DNA of 52,997 nt from Loigolactobacillus jiayinensis (GTDB lineage: Bacteria > Bacillota > Bacilli > Lactobacillales > Lactobacillaceae). Numbering within the stretch: the stretch's first letter is position 1; each line of letters opens with the position of its first letter. A program made the translations under genes and the position numbers. Of the stretch, positions 25,166 through 33,700 are shown piece by piece. A model generated the notes under the pieces. That model was not told where the DNA came from, searched no databases, and was given only the letters and a program-made list of their open reading frames with translations. Location of the stretch: positions 1 to 52,997 of the forward strand of contig NZ_RHOF01000028.1 in assembly GCF_003946445.1 (NCBI RefSeq), read 5' to 3'.

Positions 25166-25216
25166 ACTAAGCGTTTACATTTAATGGTAAAATTAGGTTA
25201 GTTTATCATAAACTAA
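25166..25216 (+). promoter_or_regulatory. Upstream region of the glycosyltransferase pair: cre-like site and perfect dyad
   Basis: CTAAGCGTTTACA (25167-25179) is close to a cre site and lies just before an extended -10 candidate (TGGTAAAAT). Directly downstream is the perfect dyad TTAGTTTATCATAAACTAA (25198-25216), likely within the untranslated leader, which looks like a repressor operator. Confidence 0.5.
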
Positions 25217-25236
25217 ATATTGAAATTAGGAACGAG

Positions 25237-26757
25237 ATGTTTAATTTGTATTACTTCATTACTAGTATGCTTGATTACCGCATTTCGGGAATAGAACACG
25301 CGCAGCTTAAGCGTTTAGCTCTTTTCCAAAAACATAAAATACCAGCAAAAATTTTAACCATGAATTACAGTACGATCCAACATCAAAATATGCAGACCTA
25401 TAAATTACGTGATGTTGACTTGATCAATATCTTTGACTACTTTCAAAAGGCAACTAATTATCGGGGGCAACGAGCAACCCTCAACGATATTCAGGTGCCA
25501 CGTGCGACACAAATGCGCTCAGAAAAAAATATCTATAAGTTTTTTAATCAAGACCACTTAGTTATGCGCGTCGAAATGTGGCAAGAACAATATATTCACC
25601 AGATCACCTTCTATGATCGACTAGATAATCCCTTTCAAATCGATATTTATGATGAACGTGGCTTCCTAAGTCAGCGCCAAATGCTGGGTTTTGATAATCG
25701 AGTTGCGCAACGTCTTTACTATAACGTTTCTGGAAATTTAGTTTTAAAAGCTGGTTTCACTGCTGGCGCAAAAAAAGAAAACTTTTTTCAACTTGTCGAT
25801 TATAAAGGCGCCGACTACTTTTTCGATTCTAAGCAAGCTTTAGATACATTTTTCTTCGATGAACTCAACCGGCAAAATAAAGAGCCAACAACCTTTATCG
25901 TCGATCGCAATTTCATCGTGGAAACAGCCATTTTTAATATGAAAACGGCTGCACGACGTTTTTTCTATACCCATAATATTGTGGTTGCAGATCCCAATGC
26001 ACCCATGACTAGTAAACCGTACGCGACGATTCCTAATTATTTAGCGAACCAGGAAAAAGTAACCGGCTTGTTATCGCCGACACAACATCAACTCAATGAT
26101 ATTAAGAATCGGTGGCACCCAACGTTTAAGCAATATCAGGTACCAGTAGGTTCAATTTCTGATCAACAATTAGCGGCTACACCGATTTTAATGGCGGACC
26201 GACAGCCCTTTAAAATCATTAATGTGGCGAGAATTCATGAGCAAAAACGGCTCGAAGATACAATCACTGTCTTCCAAAAGATCCACGAACAAGTACCGCA
26301 AGCAACATTAGCGCTTTACGGCTATGTTAATGATGAAGAAATTGCCCGGAAATTACAGCAACAGGTCAAACAACTAAATTTAACTGCTGCCGTTACTTTC
26401 AACGATTACACAACTGACATGGCCACAGTTTATGACACGACGCAATTATTCATATCTACTAGTCGTTATGAAGGTTACGGTTTGGCCATTATGGAAGCCT
26501 TAGCACACGGTGTGCCAGCGCTCTCCTATGATATCAATTATGGCCCTAATGAAATTATTCGTGCCGGTGTTGATGGCTACTTATTTGAGCAACAAGACAT
26601 TACCGGTATGGCCGATAAAGCGATTCAGCTATTAAAAGCGCCTAAATTATTACAAACATTTAGTACCCATGCCTATCAAGGACGCACGCGATTCTCGGCC
26701 GAACAAGTTTGGCAAGCTTGGCAACCAATTATCACAAAACAGAATGGAGGCCAATAG
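25237..26757 (+). CDS. GT4 glycosyltransferase, GtfA/TagE-like (1 of 3 full-length)
   Basis: A 506-residue cytoplasmic enzyme. The N-terminal half (to about 240) holds the extended beta domain typical of GtfA-type serine-rich adhesin glycosyltransferases (YDRLDNPFQIDIYDERGFLS). The C-terminal half is a GT4 nucleotide-sugar domain with INVARIHEQKRLEDTI and the E-x7-E motif EGYGLAIMEALAHGVP. It likely glucosylates or GlcNAc-modifies Ser/Thr of a surface protein or a teichoic acid; the sugar cannot be read from sequence. AGGAA precedes the ATG. It lies one base from the next paralogue. Confidence 0.85.
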   Translation: MFNLYYFITSMLDYRISGIEHAQLKRLALFQKHKIPAKILTMNYSTIQHQNMQTYKLRDVDLINIFDYFQKATNYRGQRATLNDIQVPRATQMRSEKNIYKFFNQDHLVMRVEMWQEQYIHQITFYDRLDNPFQIDIYDERGFLSQRQMLGFDNRVAQRLYYNVSGNLVLKAGFTAGAKKENFFQLVDYKGADYFFDSKQALDTFFFDELNRQNKEPTTFIVDRNFIVETAIFNMKTAARRFFYTHNIVVADPNAPMTSKPYATIPNYLANQEKVTGLLSPTQHQLNDIKNRWHPTFKQYQVPVGSISDQQLAATPILMADRQPFKIINVARIHEQKRLEDTITVFQKIHEQVPQATLALYGYVNDEEIARKLQQQVKQLNLTAAVTFNDYTTDMATVYDTTQLFISTSRYEGYGLAIMEALAHGVPALSYDINYGPNEIIRAGVDGYLFEQQDITGMADKAIQLLKAPKLLQTFSTHAYQGRTRFSAEQVWQAWQPIITKQNGGQ

Positions 26758-26758
26758 C

Positions 26759-28276
26759 ATGTATTATTTTTTAACGGAACAGCTTGCCGCTCAGCCTTCT
26801 GGTATCGAACATGCACAAATTAAACGGCTACAACTATTCAAACAAAATCATGTTCCAGCAAAGATTTTTACCAATGCGTATGATCGCTTTTTTCATTATC
26901 ACGCGACTATCAACGGTCTGCATGAACACGATATTTTGAATCTTTTTGACTGGTTACAACATGCAGAAACCTACCATGGCGTGAAAAAAATGGTCAAAGA
27001 TATTAAAGCGCCCGGCAACTATGATACAGTCATCACAAAAAACAATTATACCGATTACTTGATCAATAACCATGTTATTCTGCGAATTATTCCTTTTAAC
27101 TTCGCTGCCAAACAAGTAAGTGAAGTCCATTTCAGCGCGTTCAATGGCCAAGTTGTCCAAAAGGATTTCTACGATACCCGCGGCTTTTTAAGCTTCACAC
27201 AATTTATGGATCAAAATGGTGGCGGTGTTGTTAGTGAAGTGATGTATACGCCGCAGCATCAGCCAGCCGTTGAAAAAATCTATCGACACAGTGGTAACCA
27301 GTATCCAGTGACTTGCTATCGTATTTTTAATTACGCCGGTAATGATTGGTACTTCGATAACATGAATCAATTGATTCGCTTTGTGTTAGATGAATTAAAC
27401 CTCAAGCAACCGCAAATTCCCGACACTTTACTGGCTGACCTAGATTATGTTTATGATCGGCCTTTAACGTGGTTAACCACGAAAACGCGTAACTTCTTAG
27501 TTTGGCACAATATCCATACCGTTGATCCCATGAATTTGGATGGGCCGATTTATGCTAATTATCGTTTTGAATTAGATAACGCGACTAAGTTTGCCGGTCT
27601 AATTGTACCAACACAAAAACAAGCTAATGATATCAAGCGTAGATTTGCCCCTAAAATGCCGGTCATAACGTTACCATACGGCTACGTTACTGCCAAACAA
27701 CTGACAGCCGCTAAAATTCCTTTGGCTAGCAGAATACGCCACAAGATTATTGCCGTTGCCAGAATACACCCACAAAAAAATTTACCCGATATGATCAAGG
27801 CTTTTCAATTGATCCAGCAAAAAATTCCTGATGCAACATTAGATATCTGGGGTTACACTAACGATCAAAAGCTATTGCAGCAGTTACAAAAGCAAGTAGC
27901 TGACCTGAATTTAACCGCTAATGTGGCCTTTAAAGGTTATTCACAAAATCTAGATCAGGTTTACGATTCGGCCCAACTGATGCTGTTAACCAGTCTTCAC
28001 GAAGGAAATCCGCTTTCTTTAATAGAAGCTTTTGCGCATGGTGTGCCAATTATTTCCTATGCGACAAATTATGGGCCAGCTGAAGTCATTACTCCAGACG
28101 TCAATGGGGCTGTGATCCCACAAGGCGACTATCAACAACTTGCAGCCACGGCAATCAAGTATTTACAAGATCAGCCTTTGTTAGCGCAACTTAGCCACAA
28201 CGCATACGCGGCCCGGCAAACTTTTTCAGCCACTGCTACTTGGCAGCAATGGACCGCCAGCTCAGTGATTCAATAA
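26759..28276 (+). CDS. GT4 glycosyltransferase, GtfA/TagE-like (2 of 3 full-length)
   Basis: A 505-residue paralogue of the previous enzyme, with the same domain order. The N-terminal extended beta domain has FNGQVVQKDFYDTRGFLSFT. The C-terminal GT4 half has IAVARIHPQKNLPDMI and the E-x7-E motif EGNPLSLIEAFAHGVP. The start is the ATG at 26759 (MYYFLTEQL), preceded by GGAGG. The open frame runs further upstream but only through the end of the first gene. The two genes form a tight operon that ends in the terminator at 28281-28344. Confidence 0.85.
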   Translation: MYYFLTEQLAAQPSGIEHAQIKRLQLFKQNHVPAKIFTNAYDRFFHYHATINGLHEHDILNLFDWLQHAETYHGVKKMVKDIKAPGNYDTVITKNNYTDYLINNHVILRIIPFNFAAKQVSEVHFSAFNGQVVQKDFYDTRGFLSFTQFMDQNGGGVVSEVMYTPQHQPAVEKIYRHSGNQYPVTCYRIFNYAGNDWYFDNMNQLIRFVLDELNLKQPQIPDTLLADLDYVYDRPLTWLTTKTRNFLVWHNIHTVDPMNLDGPIYANYRFELDNATKFAGLIVPTQKQANDIKRRFAPKMPVITLPYGYVTAKQLTAAKIPLASRIRHKIIAVARIHPQKNLPDMIKAFQLIQQKIPDATLDIWGYTNDQKLLQQLQKQVADLNLTANVAFKGYSQNLDQVYDSAQLMLLTSLHEGNPLSLIEAFAHGVPIISYATNYGPAEVITPDVNGAVIPQGDYQQLAATAIKYLQDQPLLAQLSHNAYAARQTFSATATWQQWTASSVIQ

Positions 28277-28280
28277 CAAA

Positions 28281-28344
28281 AAAAGACCTAGCGCCTAGCG
28301 CCAACAAGCTGCAATGCTTGTTATCACTAGATACTAGATCTTTT
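28281..28344. terminator. Bidirectional terminator between converging glycosyltransferase units
   Basis: AAAAGACCTAG and an inner CAACAAGC fold back on GCTTGTT and CTAGATCTTTT, with A and T runs on either side, serving both strands. Confidence 0.75.
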
Positions 28345-28345
28345 C

Positions 28346-29899
28346 TTATTTAGCTTTTAATTCAGAATTATTAATGATTTTTTCTTGCCAAAGTTGCCAG
28401 ACATGATCTGCAGCAAATTCGGCCGCCTTGCGATAGGCTTGTGTGCTCATTTGCTGTAATAAAGCATCATCGGTTAGCAAGTTAACAATTTTCTCCGCCA
28501 GAGCGTGACTATCACCATTTTTGATTAAATAACCATTTTTTTCATTGTCGATAATCGTCGCTGGACCATAGTTAATATCGTACGCAATCGGTACCACCCC
28601 GTGCGCAATTCCTTCCAATAATGACATATTGAAGCTTTCAAAAGCACTGGTTAAAATCAATATTGGCATTTCATTATAAACGTCAGTTAAATCCGGCTGA
28701 AATTGTTGAAACAGTACTGCATTAGTTAATTGCAGTGCAGCTGCTTTTTCTTGCAACGTTTTTAAATAAGTTGAATTAGGTACATAACCATAAATTTCCA
28801 ATGTCGCGTCAGCAACAGTTTTTCTAACTTTGCTTAAAGCATCGATCATTTGTTCAATTCGCTTTTCTTCATTAATTCTAGCCACCGCAAGTATCGTGTG
28901 CCGTTTACGCTGTTTTAACAGTACCGGCGCTTTTTGCAATAGCGCATTGTCAACGTAGGCAACTGGAATCGTGTAAAATGGTAACTCATGATTAAACCGA
29001 ATTTGCATGTCCTTAGTTTGTTGCGCAGTGGAAACAATCGCTGCTGACAAGCTTTGCCGATTGTTAAATTGATTTAAAATAACATCATTTAACCGACTGG
29101 TCAGAGGCGCCGTTGGATCATAAGTGTGCGTTGAATGCCGCACAACTATTTTTACTGCTTTTGTTTTCATACCCAACATTGCCGCATCGCCGATATTACT
29201 CTTATCAGAAAAGAATTTAGCCTGTAATTGTGCTTCCTGATTTAAACAATCTAAGAAAAAGCTGCGTAACTCAATTAAATCACTAAATACATACCAATGA
29301 TTCTGATAATTGACTCTGACAGAACTCATTGCAACCTGTTGCTCATCATTTTGCGCATAATCACAAATAATTGCGCGCTCACCACTAGGCGTATAAAAAA
29401 TCTCTTGGTTAATGCCGCCGTTTTGCCCAAAAGTTTGGCTCAAGCTTAAAAAGCCACGCGTATCAAAGGTTTCACAACGAATTTTATGCTCAAAGCGATC
29501 AAAATAATTAATACTACGCACTTGATTCTTCACAAAAGTATGACCAAATTCTTCTGCAGCAAAGACTTTTATTTCCAACCGTTGCACATCAGCTTGTTTA
29601 AAAATAAACGTTATCTCATCAGGCTGTTCTTGGGTAAAACTTTTATCTACATTAAGGTCAGTGATCACCGTTGCCGGTTCCGTCACTTTTTCTGCTTGCT
29701 GAAAGTAATCATACAAATTCACCACATCAGCATCCTGTAAATCATACACTGGCAAATTGACGTGCATATAATTATTGTATTTTAAGGTGGCAATTTTACA
29801 TGCTACCTGATGTTGTTTGAACAACTTTAGTCGCTTAACTTCTACGATTTCAATACCTGAAAGCCGGTAATACAGCATGCCAGAAATAAAATAATTCAT
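28346..29899 (-). CDS. GT4 glycosyltransferase, GtfA-like (3 of 3 full-length)
   Basis: A 517-residue protein with the extended beta domain (YFDRFEHKIRCETFDTRGFLS) and a GT4 domain with LAVARINEEKRIEQMI and the E-x7-E motif ESFNMSLLEGIAHGVV. It is the distal gene of a minus-strand set that begins with the large adhesin and includes a truncated paralogue 14 bases upstream. The likely role is O-glycosylation of the Ser/Thr-rich adhesin, perhaps as the catalytic half of a GtfA/GtfB-like pair; this is inferred from context. Confidence 0.84.
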   Translation of the reverse strand: MNYFISGMLYYRLSGIEIVEVKRLKLFKQHQVACKIATLKYNNYMHVNLPVYDLQDADVVNLYDYFQQAEKVTEPATVITDLNVDKSFTQEQPDEITFIFKQADVQRLEIKVFAAEEFGHTFVKNQVRSINYFDRFEHKIRCETFDTRGFLSLSQTFGQNGGINQEIFYTPSGERAIICDYAQNDEQQVAMSSVRVNYQNHWYVFSDLIELRSFFLDCLNQEAQLQAKFFSDKSNIGDAAMLGMKTKAVKIVVRHSTHTYDPTAPLTSRLNDVILNQFNNRQSLSAAIVSTAQQTKDMQIRFNHELPFYTIPVAYVDNALLQKAPVLLKQRKRHTILAVARINEEKRIEQMIDALSKVRKTVADATLEIYGYVPNSTYLKTLQEKAAALQLTNAVLFQQFQPDLTDVYNEMPILILTSAFESFNMSLLEGIAHGVVPIAYDINYGPATIIDNEKNGYLIKNGDSHALAEKIVNLLTDDALLQQMSTQAYRKAAEFAADHVWQLWQEKIINNSELKAK

Positions 29900-29913
29900 T
29901 TGTTTCTCCTCCC

Positions 29914-30633
29914 TTACTCTGCAACCAAAAATTGAATGCTAGGATCAGCTACAAAATTATATTGATTAAGAAAACTTTGAGTTGCATAGAAAGTGTCACT
30001 ACTAGTCGTATTCAACGTTTGGTAAAATTTGGCAATTAATGCCGTTCGCGTATCATAAAAAGTAACGCCCTTTTCCCCATGAACTAAACTTAAAGAACTG
30101 GCGATTTTGCCAGTTTGTGGATTAGTTTGATAGAATTCTTCATACGCTAACTTTTCATCTGGTGTGTACATATTGTCAGTAGCAACACCACCATTTTGAC
30201 CATAAACCGTTGTAATACTTTTAAAGCCGCGAACATCATAGGAATCAATTTCGAGTAAATTAGCAAAGCGGTCATAGTAGTTAATTTGATCGACTGCAGC
30301 AGTGTCACTAAACAACTTCACTGTGCAAAAACAATAGCCCTCATGGTAAAAACCATACGTATCGGCATTTACTTTTACCGGCGGAATATCACTTACTATA
30401 TTTAAATCGTCAAGTTGCACTTTTTTAGCAGGAATATGTGTCACATTTTGGATGCGATCAAATAAATTGATTGTATTCGTAGTCAAGATCCCCAAACGAT
30501 TTAAATTTTGACTTAAGAAACGATCATAATCAGTTGTGACCAGATATGTTTTTTTCTTTTGATTTAACAACTGGTACTTCGCATAATCATAATCAGCAGC
30601 AGTGCTAATTCCTTTCGTAAAAAAGTAATTCAT
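29914..30633 (-). CDS. Truncated glycosyltransferase paralogue with only the extended beta domain
   Basis: The 239-residue protein aligns by eye with residues 1-240 of its neighbours: MNYFFTKGIS, INLFDRIQNVTHIP, YYDRFANLLEIDSYDVRGFKS, YGQNGGVATDNMYTP. It then stops, with no GT4 Rossmann domain and no E-x7-E motif. In GtfA/GtfB systems the non-catalytic partner recognises the acceptor adhesin. A stand-alone acceptor-binding domain beside GtfA and the adhesin suggests a minimal GtfB-like chaperone, although simple gene decay is possible. GGAGGG precedes the ATG, so it is probably expressed. Confidence 0.75.
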   Translation of the reverse strand: MNYFFTKGISTAADYDYAKYQLLNQKKKTYLVTTDYDRFLSQNLNRLGILTTNTINLFDRIQNVTHIPAKKVQLDDLNIVSDIPPVKVNADTYGFYHEGYCFCTVKLFSDTAAVDQINYYDRFANLLEIDSYDVRGFKSITTVYGQNGGVATDNMYTPDEKLAYEEFYQTNPQTGKIASSLSLVHGEKGVTFYDTRTALIAKFYQTLNTTSSDTFYATQSFLNQYNFVADPSIQFLVAE

Positions 30634-30667
30634 TTAGGTTCCCTCCATTTATTGTATTCATATGTAA

Positions 30668-30703
30668 TTAAAAAGTCTGTCTTTTTCAAAACAGACTTTT
30701 TAA
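30668..30703 (-). terminator. Terminator after the large adhesin gene
   Basis: A 13-pair stem (TTAAAAAGTCTGT with its complement, ten-base loop). It lies between the adhesin and the truncated glycosyltransferase gene, so read-through or a separate promoter must serve the latter. Confidence 0.75.
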
Positions 30704-30729
30704 TCTAACCTATTTACTTAAAAAATCTA

Positions 30730-33700
30730 TTATTTATTATCTTTGCGGCGTTTGTCCAATGATCCAAAACCGAATAACGATGCTAAAGCAACCATCATCA
30801 AACCAAAGATCGACATAGATGTATTTTCCGATTCGCCGGTTTGTGGAAGCGTTGTTGCTGTATACTTTCCAGCGTTTGCAGTGTTTCCATTAAGATTAGA
30901 ATTGGTTGTAGTTGCACCATTACTAGCATTGACAGCAGAACCTGTTGTATCTGATTCTACACCTGTACTTGAACCGTTACCAGCACCTAATCCTGTACCG
31001 ACACTTGAACCGTTACCAGTACTTGATCCTGTACCGTTATTTGAACCTGTACCGACGCTCGAACCATTGCCAGTGCTTGATCCTGTACCGTTACCTGAAC
31101 CTGTACTGATGCCTGAACCATTGCCTGAACCATTGCCTGAACCATTGCCTGAACCATTGCCAGTGCTTGATCCGTTACCAGTGCTTGTACCATTACCGGA
31201 ACCAGTACCGGTGACAGGCAAAACAGTGACCGTAGTCGTTACTTCTTTAACCACACCATCAACTGAAACATACCGCATTACTACAGTATAGATACCAGCT
31301 TTATTCATGTTAACGTTACTGATATATTCAACCGTTCCAGTCAAAACATCGGCATTATTAAACGTAGTAACTTGCTTGTAATTTGCCTCTGCTTTGGCAT
31401 CGTTACCTTTACTATTGTTCAAAGTAGCAATGCTATCAGTGATTTTCCAAGTTCCACCATTTGCAGCATTAGCAACGACAACATTTTTACCAACTAAGTT
31501 TTGATATGGTAAATCATTCCCCACTAAGTTGTTACCCACGTTGTTGTTACCTACATTATTATTACCAACGTTGTTATTACCAGTGTTATTGTCACCAACG
31601 TTACTGTTACCATCATTTCCTGATCCAACGTTATCTGAACCGTTGTTAGAATCGCCAGTATTGTTGTCACCGGAATTACTATTACCAGTGTTGTTATCAC
31701 CACTGTTATCAGAGCCTGAATTACTGTTACCAGTGTTGTTATCACCGCTGTTGTCAGAACCCGAATTACTGTTACCAGTGTTGTTATCACCAGTATTGTC
31801 GGAGCCACTGTTGCTGTTACCTACATTACTGTCACCGGTGTTGTTATCCCCGGTATTGTTATTACCAGTGTTAGTATCGCCGCTGTTATCAGAACCTGAG
31901 TTGCTATTACCAGTATTGTTATCGCCACTGTTGTCGGAGCCCGAGTTGCTGTTACCAGTATTGTTATCGCCACTGTTATCAGAGCCCGAGTTACTGTTAC
32001 CAGTGTTGTTGTCGCCAGTATTGTCAGATCCACTATTGTTGTTACCTACATTACTGTCACCGGTGTTGTTATCCCCGGTATTATTATTACCAGTGTTAGT
32101 ATCACCGGTATTGTTATTACCAGTGTTAGTATCACCACTGTTGTCGGAGCCCGAGTTACTGTTACCAGTGTTGTTATCGCCACTGTTGTCAGAACCTGAG
32201 TTGCTGTTACCAGTGTTGTTGTCGCCAGTATTGTCAGATCCGCTATTGCTGTTACCTACATTACTGTCACCAGTGTTATTATCACCGGTATTGTTATTAC
32301 CAGTGTTAGTATCACCACTGTTATCAGAACCTGAGTTACTGTTACCAGTGTTGTTGTCACCACTGTTGTCAGAGCCCGAGTTACTGTTACCAGTATTACC
32401 ATCGCCACTGTTACTTGTCCCAGTGTTGTTATCGCCGGTGTTATCAGAGCCTGAGTTGCTGTTACCAGTGTTGTTGTCGCCAGTATTGTCAGAACCACTA
32501 TTGCTGTTACCTACATTACTGTCACCAGTGTTATTATCCCCGGTATTGTTATTACCAGTGTTAGTATCACCGCTGTTATCGGAGCCTGAGTTACTGTTAC
32601 CAGTGTTGTTATCGCCACTGTTGTCAGAGCCTGAGTTGCTGTTACCAGTGTTGTTGTCGCCAGTATTGTCAGAACCACTATTGCTGTTACCTACATTACT
32701 GTCACCAGTGTTATTATCCCCGGTATTGTTATTACCAGTGTTAGTATCACCGCTGTTATCGGAGCCCGAGTTACTGTTACCAGTGTTGTTATCGCCACTG
32801 TTGTCAGAGCCTGAGTTACTGTTACCAGTGTTGTTGTCACCACTGTTGTCAGAGCCCGAGTTACTGTTACCGGTATTACTGTCACCACTGTTGCTTGTCC
32901 CAGTGTTGTTATCGCCACTGTTGTCAGAGCCTGAGTTACTGTTACCAGTGTTGTTGTCACCACTGTTGTCAGAGCCTGAGTTACTGTTACCGGTATTGCT
33001 ATCACCACTGTTGTCAGAGCCCGAGTTACTGTTACCGGTATTACTATCACCACTGTTACTTGTCCCAGTGTTGTTATCGCCGGTGTTATCAGAGCCTGAG
33101 TTGCTGTTACCAGTGTTGTTGTCACCACTGTTGTCAGAGCCTGAGTTACTGTTACCGGTATTACTATCACCACTGTTACTTGTCCCAGTGTTGTTATCGC
33201 CGGTGTTATCAGAGCCCGAGTTGCTGTTACCAGTGTTATTGTCGCCAGTATTGTCAGATCCGCTATTGCTGTTACCTACATTACTGTCACCAGTGTTATT
33301 ATCGCCGGTGTTGTTATTACCAGTATTAGTATCACCACTGTTATCAGAACCTGAGTTGCTGTTACCAGTGTTATTGTCGCCAGTATTGTCAGATCCGCTA
33401 TTGCTGTTACCTACATTACTGTCACCAGTGTTATTATCGCCGGTGTTGTTATTACCAGTATTAGTATCACCACTGTTATCAGAACCTGAGTTGCTGTTAC
33501 CAGTGTTGTTGTCACCACTGTTGTCAGAGCCCGAGTTGCTGTTACCAGTGTTGTTGTCACCACTGTTGTCAGAGCCTGAGTTACTGTTACCGGTATTGCT
33601 ATCACCACTGTTACTTGTCCCAGTGTTATTATCACCGGTATTGTTGGAACCTGAGTTACTGTTACCGGTATTGCTATCACCACTGTTATTGTCGCCGGTA

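Noticed and set aside
28281-28344. Attachment site or transposon inverted repeats between the glycosyltransferase units
   Set aside because: The symmetry with flanking A and T runs is fully explained by a bidirectional terminator.
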